A stretch of DNA of 64,000 bases, taken from an uncultured Erysipelotrichaceae bacterium (GTDB taxonomy: Bacteria > Bacillota_I > Bacilli_A > Erysipelotrichales > Erysipelotrichaceae). Position 1 is the first letter of the stretch, and every line of letters begins with the position of its first letter. Below, piece after piece: positions 15,484-23,319 of the stretch. The stretch spans positions 84,494-148,493 of the forward strand of contig CAMCSA010000001.1 in assembly GCA_945877405.1 (NCBI GenBank), given 5' to 3'. A model generated the notes under the pieces. It made no database searches, was not told the DNA's origin, and worked only from the letters and a program-made list of their open reading frames with translations. The translations under genes and the position numbers were made by a program.

Positions 15484-16374
15484 ATGAAGAAAACAAATCT
15501 GATACTGGCATCCCTTCTGCTTGCTACACCACTTGCAGGATGTTCTGATGCATCTGCCAGTCTGAAAGATGGCAGTACAGTCCTTTTCAAGGTCGGTTCC
15601 ACAAAAGTCACAAAGCAGGACCTGTTCTCCTTAATGAACAGCACAGCTGGTGCTTCTACTGTCATATCCAACGCAACAAAGACAATCTGTGAAAATGAAA
15701 TCGAAATCACAGATGAAATGAAGGAAGATGCTCAGACGACTCTTGATTCCTATAAATCCATGTATGGTGATACATTCAGCTCCTATCTGGATCAGAATAA
15801 CATGAGCGAAGAAGATTATCTTAACGAGAACCTCATTCCTTCCCTGCAGGCAGAAAAACTGACCGAGGCCTATATCGAAGCAGAATGGGAAAATGTGATT
15901 GATCTGTATGAACCGGTCATGGCTACAGTTCTTGACTTTACAGATCAGGATAAGGCACAGGTAGCTTTATCTGCTCTCAAGGATGGTTCCAAGACAAGTG
16001 AAGAAGTATCCAATGAGAATGAATGTTCCCACGATGGTACTTCTCAGCTGTACACCATTGATGATACGGATCTTGACTCTACAGTCATGTCCGTCATCAC
16101 CAACGGTACACCGGATGACGGATGGTCTTTGATTCCGACAACAAGCGGTGATAAGGTTTATCTTGTCCGTGTTGATGATAACAATCCTGAAAACTTCAAA
16201 GACAAAGTCATCTCCACACTGTCTTCCACAAGTAATGTCAGTGCAGATGCAACAACATATTTCTTTAAGAAATACGGCTTCCACATTTACGACATCACAG
16301 TCTACAACGCAGTCAAGGCAGATTATCCGGATTATCTTGTTCAGAATATGAAGGATACGGATAACGCTGAATAA
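15484..16374 (+). CDS. PrsA/SurA-like lipoprotein
   Basis: Probable lipid-anchored export chaperone related to the preceding foldase. 296 residues with a lipoprotein signal peptide ending LATPLAGC (Cys20). It has a SurA/PrsA N-terminal-like helical region (VLFKVGSTKVTKQDLFSLM to SLQAEKLTEAYIEAEW, 36-140) and a C-terminal segment in the place of the isomerase domain (VMATVLDF...DKAQVALSALKDGS...) in which the parvulin active-site pattern is not recognisable. It may therefore be a chaperone without isomerase activity. The start follows AAGGAGGAAACAT. Co-transcribed with the upstream gene and ended by a terminator. Confidence 0.72.
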   Translation: MKKTNLILASLLLATPLAGCSDASASLKDGSTVLFKVGSTKVTKQDLFSLMNSTAGASTVISNATKTICENEIEITDEMKEDAQTTLDSYKSMYGDTFSSYLDQNNMSEEDYLNENLIPSLQAEKLTEAYIEAEWENVIDLYEPVMATVLDFTDQDKAQVALSALKDGSKTSEEVSNENECSHDGTSQLYTIDDTDLDSTVMSVITNGTPDDGWSLIPTTSGDKVYLVRVDDNNPENFKDKVISTLSSTSNVSADATTYFFKKYGFHIYDITVYNAVKADYPDYLVQNMKDTDNAE

Positions 16375-16386
16375 ACACTCCCTGTA

Positions 16387-16417
16387 AACAGAGTTCAACC
16401 GGACTCTGTTTTTTTTC
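16387..16417 (+). terminator. Terminator of the foldase operon
   Basis: AACAGAGT (16387-16394) pairs with ACTCTGTT (16403-16410), followed by T8. Confidence 0.92.
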
Positions 16418-16475
16418 TATGACAGATCATATTGGCATGGAGTATAATGAAATCATTATCTGGAGGTTTATGTTT

Positions 16476-16874
16476 ATGTGTATTTTCTGCGATATCATTG
16501 AAGGAAAGATCCCAAGTAAAAAAGTATATGAAGATGATCGTGTCCTTGCGATCCTCGATATTTCTCAGGTAACATATGGTCACACCATTGTTATGCCAAA
16601 ACAGCATGTGAAAAACATTCTGGAAGCGGATGAAGAAACGGTAACAGCATGCATGAAAGTTGTCCATTCCCTTGCCCGTCAGATCGTAACAAACACAAAG
16701 GCGGCAGGATGCAACATCCTCAACAACTGCAATGAGGTTGCCGGCCAGTCAGTTGACCATCTGCACTTCCATATTATTCCCCGCTACAGTGCGTCGGATG
16801 CATGTCATTTCATCTTTGATGAATCTGAACCAGTGGACCTGGATGAAGTACTGAAGACTGTTAAGGGTGAATGA
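16476..16874 (+). CDS. HIT-family nucleotide hydrolase (Hit/HinT-like)
   Basis: Histidine-triad protein that hydrolyses nucleoside phosphoramidates or dinucleoside polyphosphates; cytoplasmic. 132 residues. The start ATG at 16476 lies nine bases after GGAGG; another ATG at 16470 is too close to it. Seen: N-terminal zinc-ligand cysteines CIFCDIIEG, the substrate strand DISQVTYGHTIVMPKQH, and the triad HLHFHIIPR near residue 100. The stop is followed within two bases by the Nudix start, so the pair is co-translated. Confidence 0.93.
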   Translation: MCIFCDIIEGKIPSKKVYEDDRVLAILDISQVTYGHTIVMPKQHVKNILEADEETVTACMKVVHSLARQIVTNTKAAGCNILNNCNEVAGQSVDHLHFHIIPRYSASDACHFIFDESEPVDLDEVLKTVKGE

Positions 16875-16875
16875 T

Positions 16876-17361
16876 ATGCCACCGGCACTGTATTATCTGC
16901 ATGATCCCAAAGCACCAGCTCCAAACCGTCCTGCCAGATTCGGCTCTGCGGTTGTGATCATGTATCAGGGACAAATCCTTCTGGAAAAAAGAAAGGACTC
17001 ATGTCATTGGGGAATCGTATCCGGTGACATTCATGATGAGGAAACATTTGCGGATTGTGCGGTTCGAAGATCATTTGAGGAAACCGGGATCCAGCTTGAT
17101 CGTAACAGACTGTTTCCTTTCCGCCTGTTTGATGATCCAAGCCGGATTGTCTGCTTTCCTGATGGAAACATTTACCGGATTGTCCATGTATCCTATTCCA
17201 TTGAACTAAACCAGATACCTGAAATGAAAGTCGGTAAGACATCTTACGAACTTCGCTTTGTTGATCCGATGGATCTGGACGAATTTGATCTCTCCCCTGT
17301 CAATGCAGATATTCTCAAGGCTTTCTTTCTGGATCATCATATTCTGCATACAATCCGTTGA
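16876..17361 (+). CDS. Nudix hydrolase
   Basis: Pyrophosphohydrolase of a nucleoside-diphosphate derivative; substrate unknown. 161 residues from ATG 16876 (AAGGG eight bases upstream); a GTG at 16867 is an alternative. The Nudix box is GDIHDEETFADCAVRRSFEETGI: compared with GX5EX7REUXEEXGU the first Glu, the EE pair and the Gly are kept, but the Glu after the Arg is an Arg (RR). That position lies next to the metal-binding glutamates, so activity is probable but not certain. Pairs with the HIT gene, both being nucleotide-housekeeping functions. Confidence 0.88.
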   Translation: MPPALYYLHDPKAPAPNRPARFGSAVVIMYQGQILLEKRKDSCHWGIVSGDIHDEETFADCAVRRSFEETGIQLDRNRLFPFRLFDDPSRIVCFPDGNIYRIVHVSYSIELNQIPEMKVGKTSYELRFVDPMDLDEFDLSPVNADILKAFFLDHHILHTIR

Positions 17362-17367
17362 CTGCTG

Positions 17368-17396
17368 GAATCTCCACCCTGGAGATTCTTTTCTTT
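17368..17396 (+). terminator. Terminator after the Nudix gene
   Basis: GAATCTCC (17368-17375) pairs with GGAGATTC (17381-17388), followed by TTTTCTTT. Confidence 0.85.
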
Positions 17397-17402
17397 GCGC
17401 AT

Positions 17403-17429
17403 AAAAACCGGTATCGAAGCGGATACCGG
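17403..17429 (-). terminator. Terminator of the P-type ATPase gene
   Basis: Minus-strand stem CCGGTATC / GATACCGG (17429-17422 and 17415-17408) followed by TTTTTA. Confidence 0.9.
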
Positions 17430-17437
17430 CTTGTGTG

Positions 17438-20077
17438 TTATTTCACTTTTCTCTGAATGAATTTGATCATTTCAACAATCGGAATCACAAGGAAAGCAAG
17501 ACCGATTGCAGTTGCATATTCATTGATTCCAACTGGTGTGAATCCGAACATTCCTGCGATGAATGGTATTTCCAGAACAACCGTAACAATTGCTACAGCA
17601 GCAATCATGGATACCCACATCAGTCTGTTGTGATTCTTCAAAGAGAAGATGGATCCACGTAAGGAACGCATGTTGTAGGAATGGAATATTTCACACATGT
17701 TCATTGTCAGAAATGCCATTGTCATTCCATGTGGTGAAATTTCATGTGGGATTTCAAAGATACCTGTTTCAAAGTAATGTCCAAGAATGTAGGACAGAAC
17801 TGTCAGCCCTGCAATCAATGCGCCCTGATAGATGACATCATAGATCATACCATCCGCAAAGATGGAATCCTTTGCATCTCTTGGCTTACGGTTCATGATG
17901 TTTTCTTCTGCCTCTTCCATACCTAAAGCAAGAGCTGGCAGACAGTCTGTAATCAGATTGATGAACAGCAGATGAACCGGCTTCAGCAGTGTAAAGCCCA
18001 TCAAAGAAGATACAAATACCCCAATTACCTCACTCATATTGGAAGAAAGCAGAAACTGTACTGCCTTACGGATGTTGTCGTAGATTTTTCTTCCTTCTTC
18101 AACTGCGTTGACGATTGTCGCAAAGTTGTCATCTGTCAGAATCATATCCGCAACGTTTTTCGTCACATCCGTTCCGGTAATGCCCATCCCGATACCAATA
18201 TCTGCTGTTTTAATGGATGGAGCGTCATTGACACCATCTCCTGTCATGGCAGTAATGGCACCTCTTTTTTTCCAGGCTGTAACAATACGTACCTTATGTT
18301 CCGGCTTGACTCTGGCATATACACCATACTTTGTGATGTCTGCTTCCAGCTGCTCATCACTCATTTCGTCCAGCTGTGCACCTGTGACTGCTTCAAGCTC
18401 ACTGTCAATGATACCAATCTGTTTACCGATTGCCACCGCCGTATCCTTATGATCGCCTGTAATCATGACAGGTCTAATGCCTGCTCTGCGACACTGTTGA
18501 ATGGCCGGTATGACTTCATCACGTACCGGATCAATCATACCGACAAGCCCGATGTATGTCAGGTCCTGCTCCAGTGCCTGTGGACTGACATCTTCCGGCA
18601 TCGTTTCATAAATACGATATGCAGCACACAGAACTCTCAATGCCCGATCTGCCATGTTTTTGTTGTCGGAAACCGCCTTTTTGTGATCTTCTGCGCTCAT
18701 GCGTGTTTCCTTACCATCCACATACTGTTTCGTACATAAGGCAATCACCGCATCCGGTGCACCCTTTGTAAAGGCAATCCATGTTCCATCGTTTCTTTGA
18801 TGAACGGTTGTCATCATCTTACGTGTACTGTCAAATGGTGCTTCCTCAACACGTGGAAGCTCCTTTTCCAGCTCATATTTTCTGAGTCCATTGTTTTTTG
18901 CAAATGCGACAAGAGCTGCCTCAGTCGGTTCACCTTCAATCGTATCATCCGTATTCAGCATGGCATCACAACATAGAGCCATTGCTGTGGCAAGCATCTT
19001 CGTATCACCTGTATGTTCAACAGCCGTCATCTGATTACGTGTCAGAGTACCGGTTTTATCTGAACATATTGTCTGTGTGCATCCAAGTGTTTCAACCGCT
19101 GTAAGTCTGCGGATGACCGCATGAGACTTTGACATTTTTGTAACACCAATGGAAAGTACAACAGTGACTACTGTTGCAAGACCTTCCGGAATGGCAGCCA
19201 CCGCAAGAGAAACAGCCACCATGAATGTTTCCAGTACTGTTGATAAAGAGAAGGAACCGACCTGAATCAGATCAAAGACAAAGATGAAGATACATATTCC
19301 TATGACAAGCCAGGAAAGCTTCTTACCAAGATCAGAAAGCTTTTTCTGAAGTGGTGTTTCCTCCTGTTGTGTATCATTGAGGGCATCTGCAATCTTACCC
19401 ATTTCAGTGCTCATCCCTGTATCCGTAATGACCGCAAGACCTCTGCCATATACAACAGATGAGCCCATGTACACCATATTTGTACGGTCTCCAAGCGGGA
19501 TTTCCTTTTCTCCATCCTTCAGATACAGAAGATCAATCATCTTATTGACAGGTACTGATTCCCCCGTTAATGCAGCCTCTTCAATCTTCAAAGAACGTGC
19601 TTCCAGCAGTCTTCCATCTGCAGGCACTGCATCACCCGCTTCAAGCATGATGATATCACCAGGAACAAGTTTTGTATTTTCAATAATTTTCATGGAATCA
19701 TTGCGCAATACCTTGCATTCAGCTGCAGTCATCTTCTGCAATGCTTCAATCGCTTCTTCTGCCTTGCTTTCCTGGAATACGCCAAGTACCGCATTCAGCA
19801 ATACGACAGCGATAATGATGAACACTTCCGTTAATGGTTCACCAGATATGATGTTTGTAATGGCAGATACAACAGCCGCAGCCATCAGCATGATCAGCAT
19901 CGGATCCTTGAGTTCTTCCACAAACCGCTCCAGCATCGTGATCTTTCTGCCTTCCTGCAGCCTGTTTTCACCATACTGGGCAAGCCGTTGTTCTGCCTGC
20001 TGATCAGTGAGTCCCTGTGTGGAAGTATTCAACTCCTTCAGGATTTCTTCGCTCGATTTCAGATATTCTTTTTCCAT
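17438..20077 (-). CDS. Calcium-transporting P-type ATPase (P2A)
   Basis: Membrane ATPase that exports Ca2+ (or another cation) at the cost of ATP. 879 residues from ATG 20077, preceded by AAAGGGGTAAAT; an upstream in-frame ATG is not needed. Seen in order: cation-ATPase N-domain (LNTSTQGLTDQQAEQRLAQYGEN), two helices, actuator TGES motif (ALTGESVPV), membrane PEGL motif (AAIPEGLATVV, calcium-site region), phosphorylation Asp in CSDKTGTLT (about residue 342), KGAP nucleotide-binding motif, TGD and GDGVNDAPSIK hinge, and the C-terminal four-to-six helix bundle. The pattern fits SERCA/PMR1-like pumps. Single gene with its own terminator; a hairpin CATATACG...CGTATATG (20106-20128) lies in its leader. 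Confidence 0.94.
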   Translation of the reverse strand: MEKEYLKSSEEILKELNTSTQGLTDQQAEQRLAQYGENRLQEGRKITMLERFVEELKDPMLIMLMAAAVVSAITNIISGEPLTEVFIIIAVVLLNAVLGVFQESKAEEAIEALQKMTAAECKVLRNDSMKIIENTKLVPGDIIMLEAGDAVPADGRLLEARSLKIEEAALTGESVPVNKMIDLLYLKDGEKEIPLGDRTNMVYMGSSVVYGRGLAVITDTGMSTEMGKIADALNDTQQEETPLQKKLSDLGKKLSWLVIGICIFIFVFDLIQVGSFSLSTVLETFMVAVSLAVAAIPEGLATVVTVVLSIGVTKMSKSHAVIRRLTAVETLGCTQTICSDKTGTLTRNQMTAVEHTGDTKMLATAMALCCDAMLNTDDTIEGEPTEAALVAFAKNNGLRKYELEKELPRVEEAPFDSTRKMMTTVHQRNDGTWIAFTKGAPDAVIALCTKQYVDGKETRMSAEDHKKAVSDNKNMADRALRVLCAAYRIYETMPEDVSPQALEQDLTYIGLVGMIDPVRDEVIPAIQQCRRAGIRPVMITGDHKDTAVAIGKQIGIIDSELEAVTGAQLDEMSDEQLEADITKYGVYARVKPEHKVRIVTAWKKRGAITAMTGDGVNDAPSIKTADIGIGMGITGTDVTKNVADMILTDDNFATIVNAVEEGRKIYDNIRKAVQFLLSSNMSEVIGVFVSSLMGFTLLKPVHLLFINLITDCLPALALGMEEAEENIMNRKPRDAKDSIFADGMIYDVIYQGALIAGLTVLSYILGHYFETGIFEIPHEISPHGMTMAFLTMNMCEIFHSYNMRSLRGSIFSLKNHNRLMWVSMIAAVAIVTVVLEIPFIAGMFGFTPVGINEYATAIGLAFLVIPIVEMIKFIQRKVK

Positions 20078-20282
20078 ATTTACCCCTTTCATGCCAACAA
20101 AAAACCCATATACGGTTTTTCGTATATGAGTCTCATTCTTTACCAGCATTCCGGGCAGACAGCCGGGATGACGAAATACTGCACGTATAAACGTGGAATT
20201 ACTCCCTCATGCATGAATATCCTAATACAGATGCCAGCCAGATACAAGCAGTTATTTTACAGATTCCTTCATCTGTACAAGA

Positions 20283-20319
20283 TAAAATGAAAAGCAGAAA
20301 CCGATCTTCCGATTTCCGC
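20283..20319 (-). terminator. Terminator of the envelope operon ending in gatD
   Basis: Minus-strand imperfect stem GCGGAAATCGG / CGGTTTCTGC just after the gatD stop, followed by TTTTCATTTT. Confidence 0.6.
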
Positions 20320-20326
20320 TTCACGA

Positions 20327-21058
20327 TCACAAACAGTTCAACCGCTTCAACATGACATCTCTGGCACAGTTTTCCAGTGTGTCATCGAGTGGCTCCAATG
20401 TCACTTCACCGTATCTTTTTTTCAAAGCACGTTTGAGGATCGCATCTGCGATCTTCGGATTTTTCGGTAATAACGGTCCATGCATATAAGTCGCAAGCAC
20501 CTGTTCATTCATGAAACCCTCAGATTCACTTCTGTACATGTTGCCATGACCTGATAATACTTTGCCAAGTGGTGTTGTAACACCCTTTGTCTGACCTCCA
20601 TGATTTTCAAAACCGACTGCCATGAATGTATCTCCATCAATGCATGCTTCAATGGCAATATTACCGATACACCTATTGGAACGGTCAGTTGCTTCCGTAT
20701 AATAATCAAAGATTTCCAGACCTTTGACGATGTTTCCATCCTGATCCCTGTAATACCTGCCAAACAGCTGATAACCACCACAAATCAGAAGAAATGCTGT
20801 CCCATGAGCCATAGCTTCCAGAATGCTGTCTTTTCTTGACAGCAGATCATCATAGATCAGATTCTGCTCCCGATCGGCTCCACCACCCATGAAAAACAGA
20901 TCATAATCATCAATATTGACCTTTTCACCAATGGTACATGTATCCAATGTTACAGTAATTCCTCTTTTTTCAGCACGTCTGCGCAGCACTTCTGCATTCC
21001 CTTTATCACCATACAGGTCCATCAGATCATGATACATCCATAAAATCTTCAGATTCAT
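20327..21058 (-). CDS. gatD: Lipid II isoglutaminyl synthase, glutamine amidotransferase subunit GatD
   Basis: Class I glutaminase that releases ammonia from glutamine for MurT, which amidates the D-Glu of lipid II to D-isoglutamine; cytoplasmic face of the membrane. 243 residues. Nucleophile Cys93 in LLICGGYQLFG and His193 in YMHGPLLPKNP match the GatD active-site pair; FENHGGQTKGV (150-160) is typical of the family. It overlaps murT by four bases. Last gene of the operon. Confidence 0.95.
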   Translation of the reverse strand: MNLKILWMYHDLMDLYGDKGNAEVLRRRAEKRGITVTLDTCTIGEKVNIDDYDLFFMGGGADREQNLIYDDLLSRKDSILEAMAHGTAFLLICGGYQLFGRYYRDQDGNIVKGLEIFDYYTEATDRSNRCIGNIAIEACIDGDTFMAVGFENHGGQTKGVTTPLGKVLSGHGNMYRSESEGFMNEQVLATYMHGPLLPKNPKIADAILKRALKKRYGEVTLEPLDDTLENCARDVMLKRLNCL

Positions 21059-22371
21059 ATATGTTTTTTCTCCTGTTTTCTCATGATGGCACGGGTTGAA
21101 TGCAGTGCTGTATAAGTCGCAATGACATAAGATTTCATCTGTGCTTCATCCAGCCATTCAATTGCCTTCTGAACGTCTTCTATCACAGTAATCCTGTCTT
21201 CCAGTCCTTCATATTTCAGACGGAGGGCCATATCATAGGCACGTAATCCACTGCAGATGATATGTTTTACTTCCGGTACATCCAGCCTTTCAAAATGTGC
21301 ATCCCAGATCCATGAAACATCGTGTCCATCCTGATCATTATCATTCAGAAGAATGCACACATTCTTTTCTTCATCTGAAGAAAGAATCGCTTTCAGCACC
21401 TCATTTGTACCGGTCGGATTTTTGACAAGATTAATAATGGAATCACAGCTGAAGTGGAACACTTCATTTCTGCCTTCCTTCATTTCAAATGTTTCAAATA
21501 CATGATCTGCCGCAGATGGATCCAGATGCATGGACTTCATCAGTGTAATGACAGATGCACAGTTATAGATTGCATAGATGGAATTGATAAAGGAATGATA
21601 CTTTCTGCCTTCCGCTGTGAAAGTTCCATTTTCATAATCACAATCCGATACATATACATCCGGTTCGATTGTCCCGAATCCATCTTTTTCACAATGGAAT
21701 CTGCCGATATGAGAATACTGATAATATTCATATTTCAGTGGATGACCACATCTTGGACAGAACTTTCCTTCGGATGCTTCGTCTGTCGTATCCTGAGACA
21801 CACTGTTTCTGCCGACAGAAAACAGATGAATCTTTGCCTTTGTGGCAGTATCTGCGATACGCAGAGAATTCGGATCATCTCCATTCAGAATGATGTGACC
21901 TGTAAAATCCTTTGTAACCTCCTGAATCTTACGGATAATCGTTTCCATTTCACCGGCACGATCCAGCTGATCACGGAAGAAATTGGTGATGACAAGATGG
22001 GTAGGATGCAGGTTTTCAAACTGCCGATACAGTGTCAGTTCATCGACTTCAATCACACATGCATCTGCCAGAACGTGATAGCTGGAATCTGAACCTGCAG
22101 CAAGAAGTGTAGCAATCCCGACATTCAGATTATCTCCTCTGCGGTTATTGAGCACTTTTTTGCCAGATTCACGCAATGATTCGGCAATCAGATTGGATGT
22201 TGTTGTCTTACCATTTGTTCCAGTGACAAGAACAACCTGATCAGGCATATGGAATTTCTGAATAAATGAGGGATCCATTTTCAAAGCCAGTGAACCCGGT
22301 AAGGATCCTCCTCTGCCTGCCTTTGCCAGAATGGAATGAAACAGCTGAACTGCTTTCAATCGTAAATCCAT
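21055..22371 (-). CDS. murT: Lipid II isoglutaminyl synthase, Mur-ligase subunit MurT
   Basis: ATP-dependent partner of GatD. 438 residues: Mur-ligase P-loop VTGTNGKTTTSNL (about 45-57), central domain with NGDDPNSLRIA, a zinc-ribbon insertion (about 205-235) beginning FCPRCGHPL and ending FHCEKDGF, and the C-terminal MurT domain (NDNDQDGHDVSWIWDAHFE) that contacts GatD. In other MurT proteins the ribbon has four cysteines (CxxC...CxxC); here the last is Asp (CEKD), so metal binding may differ. Twelve bases after yhaM, overlapping gatD. Confidence 0.95.
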   Translation of the reverse strand: MDLRLKAVQLFHSILAKAGRGGSLPGSLALKMDPSFIQKFHMPDQVVLVTGTNGKTTTSNLIAESLRESGKKVLNNRRGDNLNVGIATLLAAGSDSSYHVLADACVIEVDELTLYRQFENLHPTHLVITNFFRDQLDRAGEMETIIRKIQEVTKDFTGHIILNGDDPNSLRIADTATKAKIHLFSVGRNSVSQDTTDEASEGKFCPRCGHPLKYEYYQYSHIGRFHCEKDGFGTIEPDVYVSDCDYENGTFTAEGRKYHSFINSIYAIYNCASVITLMKSMHLDPSAADHVFETFEMKEGRNEVFHFSCDSIINLVKNPTGTNEVLKAILSSDEEKNVCILLNDNDQDGHDVSWIWDAHFERLDVPEVKHIICSGLRAYDMALRLKYEGLEDRITVIEDVQKAIEWLDEAQMKSYVIATYTALHSTRAIMRKQEKKHI

Positions 22372-22383
22372 AATGTGACCACC

Positions 22384-23319
22384 TCAGTTCTTCGGTTTAT
22401 AGAACTGTCTGTTTTCCAGTGCAAACAGTTTTACTGTCCAGTTTCCAGGTTTTACCTGATCCATTGCCTGTTTTAATGTATTCATACGGGCATCCAGATT
22501 GTCAATCAGTGATAATGCTTCTGCTTCCATCAGCATTGGCAGTACTGGAGAACCGTATTCATAATGCCCATGATGGGAAAGAATCATATGATGCAGAAGA
22601 ACCGTTTCTTCAGCATCTTCCAGATGTAGCTTTGCGGCTACTTCATTCAGCCATCCATTAGCCAGAGAAATATGACCTTCGAGTCTTCCTTCCAATGTAT
22701 ATTCCGTTGTGACTGCCCCGCTCATTTCTGCTGTCTTACCAACATCATGAATCAGAGTAGCAGAAATCAGAAGATCCCTGTTCAACTGTGGATAATGGCG
22801 GCATACATCTTCTGCTATTTCCGTCATGGAAAGAGAATGCTCTGAAAGGCCTCCCATATAGTTATGGTGAATTCTGGAAGCTGCCGGGAATGTAAAATAC
22901 AGATCACCGACATAATCAATCATCCCCTGTGTCAGCTGTCTGTAGACAGGATTGTGGATCGAAGAGATAAAACGATCCACATCACTTCTGCGCTTTTCTT
23001 CACTCTGCTGGGATACGATAACATAATCATCCATACTGATCTGAGAAAGATCAGCAGGCATTGCCTTGTTGATTCTGATCTGCAGATTCTTATTGTACAT
23101 CAGCACTTCAAAGGAAAAACATACAAGCCTTCCCGTCTGAATGAGCTGCCGGTCTTCTTCTTTCACATCCCAGAACTTTCCTTCCATCATGCCACTGTTA
23201 TCCTGCAGAACAACTGTCAGATAAGGAGAACCTTTGGCAGTTGTACCGTTTTTGACTTCCTTGACAAGGTAGACATCTCTGATTCTGTCCCCTTCTTTAA
23301 ACTCTTTAATTTTCTTCAT
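22384..23319 (-). CDS. yhaM: 3'-5' exonuclease YhaM (OB fold + HD domain)
   Basis: 3'-to-5' exonuclease of the YhaM family acting on RNA and on single-stranded DNA. 311 residues from ATG 23319 (CGGAG seven bases before), against 314 in Bacillus. It has an N-terminal OB fold (GDRIRDVYLVKEVKNG...SPYLTVVLQD, 9-90) and an HD phosphohydrolase domain (HHNYMGGLSEHSLSM with the first His, ATLIHDVGKTAEM with the HD pair at about 190-200, LLHHMILSHHG). The first codons overlap the end of the glycosyltransferase-RecX gene. Its place in an envelope operon is unexplained. Confidence 0.92.
   Translation of the reverse strand: MKKIKEFKEGDRIRDVYLVKEVKNGTTAKGSPYLTVVLQDNSGMMEGKFWDVKEEDRQLIQTGRLVCFSFEVLMYNKNLQIRINKAMPADLSQISMDDYVIVSQQSEEKRRSDVDRFISSIHNPVYRQLTQGMIDYVGDLYFTFPAASRIHHNYMGGLSEHSLSMTEIAEDVCRHYPQLNRDLLISATLIHDVGKTAEMSGAVTTEYTLEGRLEGHISLANGWLNEVAAKLHLEDAEETVLLHHMILSHHGHYEYGSPVLPMLMEAEALSLIDNLDARMNTLKQAMDQVKPGNWTVKLFALENRQFYKPKN

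Noticed and set aside
20100..20282. Leader of the P-type ATPase as a possible metal or ykkC-type riboswitch
   Set aside because: One hairpin (20106-20128) and an inverted GCATTCCGGGC/GCCGGGATG-like patch are visible, but no recognisable riboswitch core.
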